From the NCBI RefSeq assembly GCF_001661265.1, contig NW_017567001.1:372001-436000 (forward strand): a DNA stretch of 64,000 bases, given 5' to 3'. A program made the translations under genes and the position numbers. The DNA is from Saitoella complicata NRRL Y-17804 (Eukaryota > Ascomycota > Saitoellomycetes > Saitoellales > Saitoellaceae). The notes under the pieces were generated by a model that saw only the letters and a list, made by a program, of their open reading frames with translations, did no database searches and was not told the origin of the DNA. Of the stretch, positions 1-10,719 are shown piece by piece; positions within the stretch are counted from its first letter, which is position 1, and each line of letters begins with the position of its first letter.

Positions 1-1
1 C

Positions 2-794
2 AAACGCGGAGCAAAGTGTGTTACACAGAAGAGGAAACCGTTTCTGTCGACTGCGGCTCGGGAAAGGCGTTACCAATGGGCAAAGGAGCACTTGCACTGG
101 AGGAACGAGGACTGGATGCGGATCATCTACACTGACGAATTGAAATTCCAGCGTTCTGGGCCAGGATATGTTGCAAAGGTCTATGTGTGGCATGGGGATC
201 CTCCTAGGGAGAATAAATTCATTCCTCGGATGCATTCTGGTGGTGGGAGTATCTTCGTGTTTGGTAGAATGTGCTGGTGGGGGGCCACAAAACTCGCTCG
301 TTCAGAGGTCCCAACGGTCCACAAGTTCGTGATGATGCGTGATTTCGTTGAAGACTTTCTGCTTGCCAAGCTTCAGGAGTTCAGAGAAGCCGACATCAAT
401 CTCACAATGCAACATGACAACGACGCCAAGTTTCACACGCCCGACTGCAAAGAATCCTACGAAAGGGAGGGATACAGAGTCCTACCCTGGCCGGCATACT
501 CACCTGAATATGAACTCCATTGAGGAGTTGTGGTACCTGATCTCCAAACGCCTGGAAAAGCGAGCTGGGTTTGCAAAAGACCTGGATGAACTATGGGAAT
601 GGATGTTGGAGGACTGGGAAAAGATTCTGCTCGAATACCTCCGGAAGCTCATTGAATCGATGCCCCAGAGGGTGAAGGACCTTTACGATGTAAAAGGGGG
701 TCATACAAGGCATTCAGGTTTACTTGCGAGGGTAAGGAGGGGGTGTTCGAGGAGCCCGTGGAGCACTCAGGAAGGACCCCCGCGACTACTATAG
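2..794 (+). mobile_element. Tc1/mariner-like transposase remnant, cut by left edge
   Basis: C-terminal two thirds of a Tc1-type DDE transposase. The frame is open from base 2 and shows, in order, the first catalytic Asp in IYTDE, the second in QHDND, and the WPAYSP block that precedes the last acid. At about 510 the reading continues in another frame with NSIEELWYLISKRL, which carries the catalytic Glu, and ends near a GGHTRH tail typical of the family. A small deletion in the SPDLN region therefore separates the second and third catalytic residues, so this copy cannot make an intact enzyme. The N-terminal DNA-binding part lies outside the window. I could not recognise a right terminal inverted repeat in the following 500 bases. 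A plain DNA transposon, not a host gene. Confidence 0.85.
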
Positions 795-1283
795 TTAGGG
801 AGTTGTCCTCTTACAGATGCGTTTATTTTGTTTTAAATAAGACGTTTTTCAAATCGTTTCAGCGAATTTCCAACTTCTAACTTGACCGGCTTCCTCGCCG
901 GCCCTCGCGGCCGACTTTTTTGGGCCACGGTATCCCCATTGCATCTCCACAGTCCGTTGGATGCCCTACACGTAGATCACAACGACGTAGACGGCGAGGC
1001 CTAGGGATATCCCAAGTGCCAATAACTATGCTATAGTTAGAGTAATAACGATGACGCTGCATAAGGAGTATAAACGCCAGAAGATGAGAAAAACCTGACC
1101 TTGACTTGCTTGACGACGACACCGACGACTTGTGCCGACGAATTGTTTGCTTCTCGATGTGCGACGTAACGGTGACGATGGACGAGGGGAGGACATAGCC
1201 TGCTTGTCCCTCCCACTTTCACCTCGCCCCGGATGACCTTCCATTCAATATTCGACAACCTCCACCCACACCCGATGGGCAAC
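795..1283. other. Intergenic stretch after transposon remnant
   Basis: No coding frame that I can support. The first 80 bases are AT-rich and probably still belong to the transposon flank. The rest is the 3' flank of the minus-strand STYX-like gene. The words CTATAGTTAG (about 788) and CTATAGTTAG again (about 1030) recur, but this is too short to call a terminal repeat. Confidence 0.4.
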
Positions 1284-2232
1284 TCACATCTCCATCTCCA
1301 TATCACCATCCCTATCTTCCGCTCCCATGTTCACCCCACCACCCTCCTCCTGAGCATCCCTAAACGGCGCCTCCCCAGCCCTCCCCACCTCCTCCAAGTC
1401 CCTCTCCCCCGTCTCCTCCTCACTCTCCCACCTCCCCACTCTCCTCCTCCGACTGGTCCGAAACAACTCTGTATCCGTATACTCATGTCCCGCAATCATC
1501 CTCCTCGCCTCCCACAACGGCTCATATTCTCGTAACTGGAATTTGATCGCGTCATCGAGGACCACGCTGAATCGTCTTTGTTGCACGAGTTGCGCAGCGG
1601 CAGCGAAGGGGAGGGAAAGTGTTTCCATTACGTACGCGCAGACGAAGGCTGCGGCGCGGGTGTTCCCGTCGGTATCGTATACGAGGACTTTTCCGCCTCT
1701 TCGTAATTCTGCGTCGATCATGTCTTTACAGACTGGGAACCATTTGATACATCCGTGTCCGTCTTCGACACTTCCGAGGTCGATGTACGAACATCGGAAG
1801 AGTTGGTGTTGTTGTGGACGTGGTATTAGGTGTGCGGCGGTTTGTGAGGTGCGGATTGCGAGGAGGGAGGTTATGGAGTGAGATTGGAGGAGGGGGAGGT
1901 CGCGGGTTGAGGAGAGGGGGCCGAGGAAAACCCCTGGCAGGATTTCTTGGAAGGTACGGCGGTTTTCGTATCTATCCATAGATCGGCGTTTAGTCATGAA
2001 CGAGAGGGATGATGATGGAGACCCACTTCCAAGAAAATACTTCGCCCACGTTATTGTAATCATACGGCCTCGTATGTATCTTCGGATACTGCGGCCCATA
2101 ACTCCGCTCAATATTTGCTTCCGCTGTCTTCCCTGTACCTTGATTGATCTGCTGAGGAGAAGCGGTCATCGGGGATTGGTGATCCATGGTGAATACGATG
2201 TTGTTTGTTGTGTTGCTGTATGCGAGGTTCAT
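1284..2232 (-). CDS. STYX-like pseudophosphatase (dual-specificity fold)
   Basis: Two exons, complement(join(1284..1971,2027..2232)), 297 aa. The 55-nt intron has a TGACTAAAC branch site and joins GEVFSWK to YENRRTFQEILPG in frame. Start is the ATG at 2232, because the frame further upstream opens only with TTG. The N-terminal part (MNLAYSNTTNNIVFT, PYDYNN) and the dual-specificity core (ILPGVFLGPLSS, then LVYDTDGNTRAAAF) match the fungal STYX family. The phosphatase loop, normally HCxxGxxR, reads YDTDGNTR. Gly and Arg are kept, but the catalytic Cys is Asp and the His is Tyr. It should bind but not hydrolyse phosphoprotein or lipid. The last 60 residues are Glu/Arg-rich and low complexity. 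Role inferred: scaffold or competitor for phospho-substrates. Confidence 0.8.
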
Positions 2233-2360
2233 CGTTATCGCGGTCAAGGGTCTTCTGGAGTTGGTGGAGAGGAGAGTCGCGTGTCTGTGAGCCGCCCAAT
2301 TAAGGGTGGGAGAGTGGACTGATTATCCAGTTGTTTCGTTGATAAAACCTTTCATCTCCA

Positions 2361-2455
2361 GGCGAAGTGGCCGAGCGGTCTAAGGCGCCGTGTTAAGGTT
2401 ACTACCAGTAATCCCGCGGTCCGAAAGGGCGCGAGTTCGAATCTCGTCTTCGTCA
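2361..2455 (+). tRNA. tRNA-Leu (anticodon AAG) with intron
   Basis: Class II tRNA. The acceptor stem GGCGAAG pairs with CTTCGTC (one G-U). A D-arm of the Leu/Ser type (TGGCCGAGCGGTCTAAGGCG) follows. The anticodon stem CCGTG (2388-2392 region) pairs with CGCGG (2415-2419) only if about 15 nt (2399-2413) are removed as an intron one base 3' of the anticodon. Anticodon AAG is at 2395-2397. The T-arm is GCGAG-TTCGAAT-CTCGT. Discriminator A fits Leu rather than Ser, which uses G. The genome happens to read CCA right after the discriminator. A and B box promoters lie inside the gene, and a T-run follows. Confidence 0.93.
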
Positions 2456-2462
2456 CCATATC

Positions 2463-2470
2463 TTTTTTTT
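2463..2470 (+). terminator. RNA polymerase III T-run terminator
   Basis: Eight T residues begin 8 nt after the tRNA 3' end, the usual Pol III termination signal. Confidence 0.85.
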
Positions 2471-2726
2471 GTTTTAATGTCTTTCGGTGATTTTTGTGTT
2501 CTTTCCCGTTGCAGGTCAGAGACGTTGCTGCTTCGCGATCGAGGATAGAACTTGGAGCGTGCTCGTGTGCTCGGGACTATCGGCTGTCTCGGCTATCGTG
2601 TTGCAAGGATTGCGAGGCCCCAGATTGCGGGCCGTTGCAATGAAGGGTTCGATGAAGCCATGACTATCATTCAACACACCTCTACGTCTCGACTGACAAA
2701 CCTCCACTACTCTACAAGCTCCAGAA

Positions 2727-3536
2727 ATGCCTGCCGAAACCGCCAAACCTTTCCAGATTGGCACGGAGGAAAACCACTGGACCTACAGCTCCTCCTCAAA
2801 CACCTATGATTTAACCCGTGGGTATCCCTCCTGCCATCCTTCGATCACCCTCCGCACAACCTCTCAAAACCTCAGGATTGCACCTACGCGCACTGCGCTG
2901 GTCGTCATCGACATGCAAAACTTCTTCATCTCCGAGAAACTCGAGCGTGGGCGTGGTGGGCTAGATCTTATTGATCCAATCAAGGCCAGTTGTTCCGCCC
3001 TTCGTGAAGCTGGCGGAACGGTCGTGTGGGTCAACTGGGGTATCCCGGAAAACTTGGACGGAGTCCCCCCAAGTACCCTCCGCATCTTCTCAACCGGTGC
3101 CCATCTTCCCGATGCACCCAAAGCTGCTGCATTCCTCGGTTTCGGCCAAGAGCTCCCGAACGACCTCGGCCCTCTCCTCGTCAAAGACTCTTGGTCCGCC
3201 GCACTCCACCCAGACCTCGCCGCCAGTGCTCACCCCTCCGACATCCACATTGACAAATTCCGTATCTCCGCATTCCCCGGCACGCGGTTCGAAGATACTC
3301 TTCGCGCGCGTGGGATAACGACCTTGTTATTTGCAGGGGTGAATACGGATCAGTGCGTTATGAGTAGTTTTATGGATGCGTTGAATGCAGGTTTCGATCC
3401 AGTTTTAATTGATGATTGTTGTGCGACGACGAGTCCGGAGGGGGCGCATTCGGCGTGTATGGTTAATGCGGAGACGGTGCTTGGGTTTGTTACGAGGAGT
3501 GAGTGGATTGTGGAAGCTGCGAAAGCGAAGGCTTAA
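2727..3536 (+). CDS. Isochorismatase-like cysteine hydrolase
   Basis: Single exon, 269 aa. The isochorismatase/nicotinamidase fold begins near residue 55. The catalytic triad is visible: Asp in LVVIDMQNFF, Lys in HIDKFRISAF, and the nucleophilic Cys in GVNTDQCVMSS. The family hydrolyses isochorismate or small amides; the true substrate cannot be told from sequence. The N-terminal 50 residues (YSSSSNTYDLTRGYP) are the usual fungal extension. No signal peptide is seen, so it is probably cytosolic. Codon use switches sharply from C-ending to G/T-ending near base 3300 although the protein family is continuous. It follows the tRNA and is convergent with the complex I gene. Confidence 0.88.
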   Translation: MPAETAKPFQIGTEENHWTYSSSSNTYDLTRGYPSCHPSITLRTTSQNLRIAPTRTALVVIDMQNFFISEKLERGRGGLDLIDPIKASCSALREAGGTVVWVNWGIPENLDGVPPSTLRIFSTGAHLPDAPKAAAFLGFGQELPNDLGPLLVKDSWSAALHPDLAASAHPSDIHIDKFRISAFPGTRFEDTLRARGITTLLFAGVNTDQCVMSSFMDALNAGFDPVLIDDCCATTSPEGAHSACMVNAETVLGFVTRSEWIVEAAKAKA

Positions 3537-3813
3537 TCGTATGTAAGATACACAGCTATATGTCTTAATCATATCAGGTTGAGACTACCGGACTGTCTGT
3601 CTGGCATTTTGCCTCAGCAAGCTCAAGGAAACGCATCCGTGGGAAACGCATGCATGATTCGCGAGCAGTTTGGGAGGCAAAGGACAAGAATGAATAGAAA
3701 CCATTGATATACCAAGCACAAAAAAACCAACTAACAAGACCGTTCAATGAGAAAACAAACGCTTTGCTTTTCTAAAAGATATTACTAGTTTACAAACTCT
3801 CGGATCCCCTCCT

Positions 3814-5298
3814 CTACTGTCCAGGAGCGATCAGGGTGTCCTTCTGCACCATCATCTTCTCCGAGTTTGGGAGGTGTCCACCAGCAAACGCCTCACCACC
3901 ATTCAACCTCGCGAAATCCTCAACCCTCTTCTCCAACTCCGGCCTGAAGTGACGAATCAAACCCTGCACAGGCCATGCGGCGGCATCACCCAAAGCACAG
4001 ATAGTGTGACCCTCGATCTCCTTAGTCAACTCCCACATCATGTCAATCTCTCTTGATCGTGCGTTACCGTTCTCGAAACGGGCCATCATCTTCTGCAGCC
4101 AAGTGGTACCCTCACGACAAGGCGTGCACTGACCACAGGACTCGTGCTTGTAGAAAGAGGCGAATCGGGAAATTGCCCTGACGATATCGGTAGACTTGTC
4201 CATGACGATAACAGCAGCCGTACCCAAACCAGACTGAACATCCCTCAACGCATCGAAATCCATCAAAACATCGTCACACATGTGCCTGGGCAACACAGGG
4301 ACGGAGGATCCTCCGGGAATGATACCGAGAAGGTTGTCCCATCCACCACGAACACCACCACAGTGCTTCTCAATAAGCTCCTTGAGAGGAATAGACATCT
4401 CCTCCTCGACCGTGCAAGGCTTGTTGACGTGACCGGAGATGGCGAAAAGCTTGGTACCGGAGTTACGCTCACGACCGAAAGCGTTGAACCAGGCACCACC
4501 ACGCCTCAAGATGGTCGGAACGACAGCGACTGTCTCGACGTTGGTGACGGTGGTAGGGCATCCGAAAACACCGACATCGGCCGGGAACGGAGGCTTAAGT
4601 CTGGGCTTACCCTGCTTACCCTCAATAGACTCAATCAAACTCGTCTCCTCACCACAGATGTAGGCACCAGCACCACGGTGGATAAACATCTCCATATCGT
4701 ATCCAGATCCACAAGCGTTCTTACCCATCATACCAGCCTTGTACGCCTCGTTGATAGCGGTCTGAAGAGCTGACGCCTCGTTGTAGAACTCACCACGAAT
4801 GTAGATAATACAGTGGGTAGCGTTCATCGCACGTCCAGCTAACAGACATCCCTCAACGAGCTTGTGGGGGTCCTTCCTCAAAATCTCTCTGTCCTTACAA
4901 GTTCCAGGCTCACCCTCATCAGCGTTGATAACGAGGTATCGAGGACGACCATCCTTCTCCCATCCAGGCTTGTTCATGAAACTGTACTTCAAACCGGTAG
5001 GGAAACCGGCACCACCACGACCACGGAGACCAGACGCCTTCAACTCCGAAATGATCCAGTCGTGTCCCTTCAACAACATCTCCTTCGTCTTGTGCCAGTC
5101 ACCGAGCCTCATGGCGGACTTGAGGTCGGATCCATGCTGGCCGTAGAGGTTCTGGAAGATACGGTCCTGGTCCTTCAAACCGAAGCCGGAGGTCTTCTTT
5201 GCGGGCGCATCGGCGACGGTGGCAAGAGCGCGCACCCGGGAAACGGGAGCAACGACCTTGACAGCCGCAAGACGCCTAGCAGCAGTTGACCGCAACAT
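3814..5298 (-). CDS. NADH:ubiquinone oxidoreductase 51-kDa subunit (complex I, NDUFV1)
   Basis: Single exon, 494 aa. The start is the ATG at 5298 ([18 protein letters not shown]), an Arg/Ala-rich mitochondrial presequence; the frame is open for 32 more codons upstream but those would mask the presequence. It carries the FMN/NADH-binding Gly-rich segment [12 protein letters not shown], the [16 protein letters not shown] block, and the N3 [4Fe-4S] ligands in [12 protein letters not shown], with the fourth Cys in TICALGDAA. It accepts electrons from NADH in the matrix arm of complex I. Length matches the family. Codon use is uniformly C-ending, as expected for an abundant protein. It shares a 423-bp promoter region with the divergent Rrn11-like gene. 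Confidence 0.97.
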   Translation of the reverse strand: MLRSTAARRLAAVKVVAPVSRVRALATVADAPAKKTSGFGLKDQDRIFQNLYGQHGSDLKSAMRLGDWHKTKEMLLKGHDWIISELKASGLRGRGGAGFPTGLKYSFMNKPGWEKDGRPRYLVINADEGEPGTCKDREILRKDPHKLVEGCLLAGRAMNATHCIIYIRGEFYNEASALQTAINEAYKAGMMGKNACGSGYDMEMFIHRGAGAYICGEETSLIESIEGKQGKPRLKPPFPADVGVFGCPTTVTNVETVAVVPTILRRGGAWFNAFGRERNSGTKLFAISGHVNKPCTVEEEMSIPLKELIEKHCGGVRGGWDNLLGIIPGGSSVPVLPRHMCDDVLMDFDALRDVQSGLGTAAVIVMDKSTDIVRAISRFASFYKHESCGQCTPCREGTTWLQKMMARFENGNARSREIDMMWELTKEIEGHTICALGDAAAWPVQGLIRHFRPELEKRVEDFARLNGGEAFAGGHLPNSEKMMVQKDTLIAPGQ

Positions 5299-5721
5299 CT
5301 TGCTGGTATATATCGGTGGATAGAGTTTTGTTGGTTGATCTCGAGGCGTTCGTAACTCCCCGCGCCCTGAAATGTAAGCTGCTGCATCAACCAACCAGAT
5401 CGCTCATTATGACCGGTCAGGCATTTGAATGATAACAACGATTACCGGAGGAGAATTATACTGACATATTCTATCAAGCAAATCTCGAAAACACCCCTGT
5501 ACACTTCCACTGCAACCGTTGTTGGTGTCGATCTGCATGTCTACGTTACACGCTGCGGCACAAAAACCGACGGAAGGAGAACAGAACAATTCTCGAGTTC
5601 TACTATCCCTACGCGATTGTCGATCTTCGAGTCCCACGGACCCCTGGTTCTCTGACCGATTTGCGAGTGCTGCGACTGTTGGCAATACTTTTATAGTAAC
5701 GCAGCAGTTACACACGAGTGA
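5299..5721. promoter_or_regulatory. Shared divergent promoter region (complex I 51-kDa / Rrn11-like)
   Basis: 423 bp between two start codons facing away from each other. No coding frame I can support. It must hold both promoters and both 5' leaders. I saw no convincing TATA box; a CTTTTATAGTAAC stretch lies about 30 bp before the right-hand start. Confidence 0.6.
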
Positions 5722-6655
5722 ATGTTTGCTGTCCCTGCCACGTTCAGATCAAGTCTTGGGAAGAGGAAGAGGTCTACAATCCTTTCGGATGACCTAACTG
5801 GCGCAGCACATATCTCAGATAACGCCGTGGAGCATGAAAAAGACGTGCACAATGAACGATCTGCCTTAGCTGAACAGCCTGAATCAGAACTTGCTGATCT
5901 CCCGGATGAAGTCATTGATCCAACTGACGAAGTCGAACTGAAGGAGGACGAATCAGATCTGAGACAGCATCTCCTCCCGCCAGACCTCATACAACTACCA
6001 ACTATGTCTACTACCAGATCCTTGCAAAAGCGTCACCTGACGGCTCTCACTGCCCTTATGCATGTCTCGTTGCTTCGGAGAGATTGGGAACGGGCGTACA
6101 AAGCCTTCTCCGTCCTGATTCGCATGAAAGATGTCAATTTCAAAAAGATATGGGGTATTGGCCTTGAGGTGCTCAAACACGCACGACCAGATAAGGCCCC
6201 TCTTTACCTCAAAAGGATGTGCATCAGGTATCCTGTCTTGTCTAATGCAAACAAGGACGCACTGGACGCTCGAACCTTTTTCAGAGCATTGATACTGCTG
6301 AGAATTGAGAGGGCACAACACAACCCAAAGGAGTACAGTATTGCTCAGGAAGAAATGGAAGAGTAAGTCTCCGTTTGCATCCACTGATTTTCTGAGTACT
6401 AACAGACACAAAAGGAAACTGTCTGATCCATCCTATACAGATGATCCGATGTTGCACACATATACTGGCATGGTGTGTCTCGCTCGCTCTGGTCATGAGA
6501 CAGACATTAGAATCAGAGAAATGTTACGGGAGATTGCACGTAAATGCTTTGAGGCGACAGCGATAAAGGGGGGTGTCACGGGAATCTCTCATCAGATATT
6601 GAGGGAATTGCAAGCTTTGAAGAAAGATGAAAGCAAGGACGACAGTGAAGACTGA
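5722..6655 (+). CDS. RNA polymerase I initiation factor, Rrn11-like
   Basis: Two exons, join(5722..6362,6415..6655), 293 aa. The 52-nt intron is canonical (GTAAGT, TACTAAC branch, AAAG end) and restores the frame EEMEE|KLSDPSYTDD. The N-terminal 95 residues are acidic and disordered. From about residue 100 the helical segment QKRHLTALTALMHVSLLRRDWERA, then AYKAFSVLIRMKDV, resembles the TPR-like core of Rrn11, a subunit of the core factor that recruits Pol I to rDNA promoters. Family assignment is from pattern memory only and is moderately sure. An alternative is another short TPR nuclear protein. It is divergent from the complex I gene and convergent with the SAPS gene. Confidence 0.55.
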
Positions 6656-6953
6656 CATTTCCAGTGATAGCCAGCCGTTTACCACATGAATCTTTGCATC
6701 TCGCCTGGCATGTGCCTCCATTTGAATGGTGTGTAGATAAATATCCACAGTGTGAGTGCAGACGTCAATTCATGCCGTGCGTACTCCATTATCGACGTCC
6801 TGCTTGAATTCATGAGAGGAAGGGTATACTGGTGTATTCTTTTAATCCATTCCGAAAATGTCCCTGTACATTTCCATTGTACGGATATCCTTGTACCCAA
6901 CCGCATGCCCCGCAGCAGCTGGTCCCACGCAAAAAAAGAAGGAAGACTCATAC

Positions 6954-9824
6954 TCAGTGGCGGGCTACATGTGCATCATATGCTGAAACTCCTTCACTTA
7001 ATCTCTCCACGTTCGCGACATCGGGCATAGAGAACGTATTCCGTGCCGCACCTTCCACCTCCGCCTCCGCCTCATCCACGAAAACCTCTTCATCCGAGCT
7101 CTGTCCAAAATCAACTGTTAGCTTGTGATCCACGTTACGACATGATTGAGCATACGTTCTGCAACTCCTCAACCTCAGCCTCCTCAATCTGTTCCGGCTC
7201 CAACTCCCCAATATCGATACCCTCCTCGACATCAAGCGGCACAGCCGGATCACCGAACGGGTCCTCACCATCGTCATCCTCATAATAACTCTCGATCTCG
7301 AAATCTTCCGGTCGTCCGTGACCTCGAGGTTGGAGACCCTGGTGGTGATACCCCCTCGGCTCAAACTCCCCCGTCTCATTCGAGGTCCAATCGATGATGT
7401 CGTCCTCATCTTCGTCCTCATCCGAGGATCCGAATTTATCGGGGAGGTCGTTCGTGATTTGTTGGGACATATATCTCGCGAACTACATCATCCCCATTAG
7501 CACTCCCCACAACCACCACCTCAACTCAACGGATGACTTACCTCATCATTCCCAAGATCCCCATCATCATCCTCCAACCGTCCCCCAAACCTACCCAACC
7601 TACTCCCCTCTTCATCCCCCTCCACCCCTTCCTCCCCCTCCATACTCATCCCAGCCATATCCGTCGCCATCTGCTCAAACACACCATTATCCACACCCCC
7701 CTCCGTCATCCCTGGAATACTCGGCGCAGGCGGCCTAACACCACCCAACATCGTGTTTTCCCGTGCACGGGTGGGCACGATAACGGTCTCGACATACTCC
7801 AGCCATTCCTTTGACGTGACTTTTTCTGCGATAATGGGGGGGAGGGATTCAGGTGGTGACCGCTCGGTGAGCTTTACGATCTCGTCCGCGATGAGGAAGA
7901 GGTGGCCCATATACCCTAACCGGTACTTGGAATCATCACTCCTCTTCTGCCCCTCGAAAATCCTCTCGATGATTCGTCCCCGTCCGAAGACGTCGATTGC
8001 CAACTCCTTCGCATACCCACTCGCCATACTCCCCAACAACACCTGCTGCACGACATCATACACAACATTATGCAGGAAATTATTCCAAGGATACTCGAAG
8101 AACAAATCCAGGATCGTGGGCAAGACAGCGTGGTCCAGGAACTGCATCTTGAGCATATCCCCCACGACCGTATCCTGGAGTTTCAACTCCTCCCCCTCGG
8201 ACTCGTCATCGCTGAAGAACTCCTGGAGTGCGGACGCGGAGGCACCGATATCGATGCTCATCCGTGGTGTACTCGAATCATCTTCCTCATCCTCTTCCTC
8301 CTCACTCTCCGAAGCCGAGCCCTCACCATTTTCTGACCCCGACGATTCGGAGCCTTTCGAGCGTACCTCGACCTCCTCAATCTGCGTCTGTTCCCCCTCC
8401 CCACTCGAACTCGCCGGACTCATCGCCTCCGGCGTCCGTGCCCGCTCCTGCTCCTCATTCTCATCCTCCACGAACTCGACTCGTAACTCATCATCTGAAT
8501 CACCATCGCCGCCGCCCCACCTCCGTTTCGCGGAGACGGCTGAGCCTCGTCGCCGGCGCTCGATGTACTCTTCTCGTTCTTCGTCTCGTTTTTTGGCGAT
8601 GGAGTTTGCGCGGGGGTCGTTGAGGAGGCCCATGTTTGAGCAATGCAGTAACTCGGCGTATAACTCGCAAATCCTGAACCGCTCGAAGCCGAGGGGTTTG
8701 ATTTCGCCGAATGCGGTGGGGATGGCGTCGCGGACTGTCTTGGGCGTAGATAGAAGACCCTGGAATTCGGGGATCTTGGAAGCGAAGATAGCGAGCATGG
8801 TACCGAGGTAAATCGGATCCCGAGGCGTCGCAGGTCGATGGGTTTCGTACAACTGAACCAAATTGACCTGGTCGTAGTCCGAGTTGTTTTTCCGGATACA
8901 CTCGATGACGATAGACACACCGTTCGTCAGACATGTCGTTGAATTGGGAGCGGTGGGGTGAAGCATGTAATCCACCAACTTGTTCACAGTTTCCTCGCTT
9001 ACCAGTTCCCTTGATAGAGAGTTAGGTCCGATGACGCCTTGGTTGTCGGCATTGGCGGAGATGGCGATGATGGCTTTCAAGACGTCCGCGACGATGGTTT
9101 GGGTATCGGTTGGTTGATGAGGGTCGATTTTGGCCATGAATTTGGGGATGAGGCCGGAGTCGTGGAGCCACTGTATGCACCGTTAGTATTTCCAGATAGA
9201 CAAACATGCCGAGCTACGTACATCAACAACGCCAGCGCCCGCTTCCGACTTGTCCATTGAAATGATCTTGAGAAGGAGGTCCATAATTGGCGGCGTATCG
9301 ATATGCTGAAGCATCTTCTCCACAATATTCGGTATCGACTGGATGAACGGGATCATCTACCTCAACCGTCAGCATTCACCCCAACACACTCCCTCCCATA
9401 TTTCCAAACTCACATCCTCCGTCTTCTTCTCCAAGAACTGCTCATTCACCCTCGTAAAATACGTCGCAAGCAACGGATTCAACGGCGCCGGCCGATCCAA
9501 AAAAGTCCAGAACGTCTCCAACAACTCGCGATTCTCGATGACCGCCTCACATATGCTCCACACCTCACAACTCAGCACCTCGCAACTCACATACGAATAC
9601 TTGAATTTCTGTTTCTCGTCTCCTTCTTCGCAAACCACGTATCCCAACAACTTCCCCAACACGACTGGATCGCGCAGGAATTCGAGGAGTTTGGTGTTGT
9701 GCGTTCGAGTTTCCTGGAGCAAATCATCTTCGTCTAGGAGGTCCTCGAGGGTACAGTCGGGTTTGTCGAGGAGGGATTCGATTGTGCTGATACTCGTGCC
9801 GAAGCCGAACTTCCAGAATGCCAT
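6954..9824 (-). CDS. SAPS-domain phosphatase regulatory subunit (Sit4/PP6-associated)
   Basis: Five exons, complement(join(6954..7100,7156..7482,7542..9170,9222..9356,9414..9824)), 882 aa; all junctions are phase 0 and introns are 51-59 nt. The start MAFWKFGFGTSISTIESLLD and the following TLEDLLDEDDLLQE.R.HN.KLLEFL are the classic SAPS N-terminus. The helical SAPS region runs to about residue 480. After that come long Asp/Glu/Ser-rich segments, one inserted in the core around residues 255-360 and another at the C-terminus. Members bind the Sit4/PP6 catalytic subunit and direct it in G1 and nutrient signalling. The last exon is small (48 codons); its border was chosen because AGCTAACAGTTGATTTTGGACAG gives a proper branch-to-AG distance. 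It is divergent from Vps60 across 247 bp. Confidence 0.9.
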
Positions 9825-10071
9825 GGTCGGCGGGTGTATGCTGGCGTCCTAGCTGGAGGGAATTGGCTGTGTGTATCCAGAGGCGGACTGGCGACTGTGC
9901 CGGTGCGTTGGGTGTAGCGTGCGCTGGGGACTGCTGCGTGTGCGTGCGCCCTGGCCGTAGGCGCGAGGCACGAAGCCTTACCGGTATCTTGTGATTACGC
10001 GGGAGCTGAAAGTACCACACCAAACAGCATACACCCAGGACAACAGCATACACCCCACGAGAACAAGCACG
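9825..10071. promoter_or_regulatory. Shared divergent promoter (SAPS / Vps60)
   Basis: 247 bp between opposed start codons, GC-rich near the SAPS start and A/C-rich near the Vps60 start. No TATA box is evident. The frame open upstream of Vps60 has no ATG. Confidence 0.55.
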
Positions 10072-10719
10072 ATGAACAGAATATTCGGAGCCTCACGCAC
10101 AAAGGCACCCAAACCCTCCATCACAGACGCAATCCAAGCAACAGACTCCCGCATCGACTCAATCGAGGTAAAAATCCGCAAACTCGACTCCGAACTCTCC
10201 GTCCTCCGCGACCGCATGTCCCGCCTCCGCGACGGCCCAGGCAAGAACTCGCTGAAACAAAAAGCCATCAAAGTCCTGCGTCAGAAAAAGCTGTATGAGA
10301 GTCAGTTGGATACCTTGCAGCAACAGACGTTTAATATGGAGCAAACGGCGTTGACGACGGAGAATTTGAGGAATATGATGGTTAGTGTTGACGCTATGCA
10401 AACTGCCAACAAAGAAATGAAACGGCAGTATAAATCGTTCAATATTGATAAGATTGAGCGGATACATGATGAGATGGCCGATTTGCTCGAACAATCGAAT
10501 GAGCTACAGAGTATCATGGGACGGTCATATGATTTGCAGGAGGATATTGACGAGGATGAGTTGGATGCGGAACTGGAGGCGCTTGGGGATGAGCTCGGGG
10601 AGGAGGAGGTGGGGGTTGGTGGTATTCCAAGTTACCTCAGGGACGAATGCGTACCAGACTTCGTGGATGATGCACCGCTGGATAACGGGCCGACGAAGAT
10701 TGGTGAAGCTGCGGCGTGA
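10072..10719 (+). CDS. ESCRT-III subunit Vps60 / CHMP5
   Basis: Single exon, 215 aa, start at MNRIFGASRTKAPKPS. Snf7-family architecture: basic N-terminal helices (DSRIDSIEVKIRKLDSEL, then LKQKAIKVLRQKKLYESQL), long coiled helices, and an acidic C-terminal half with EDIDEDELDAELEALGDEL. The sequence MNRIFG at the start and the QTTFNMEQ-like turn (QQTFNMEQTAL) are the Vps60/CHMP5 signature rather than Vps20 or Snf7. Vps60 works late in ESCRT-III assembly on endosomes and binds Vta1 through its C-terminal helices. Length is normal for the family (about 215-230). Confidence 0.93.
   Translation: MNRIFGASRTKAPKPSITDAIQATDSRIDSIEVKIRKLDSELSVLRDRMSRLRDGPGKNSLKQKAIKVLRQKKLYESQLDTLQQQTFNMEQTALTTENLRNMMVSVDAMQTANKEMKRQYKSFNIDKIERIHDEMADLLEQSNELQSIMGRSYDLQEDIDEDELDAELEALGDELGEEEVGVGGIPSYLRDECVPDFVDDAPLDNGPTKIGEAAA

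Noticed and set aside
7753-8811. 352-codon Ser-rich frame opposite the SAPS gene
   Set aside because: Shadow of acidic codons (GAG/GAT) read in reverse as Ser/Leu; no domain.
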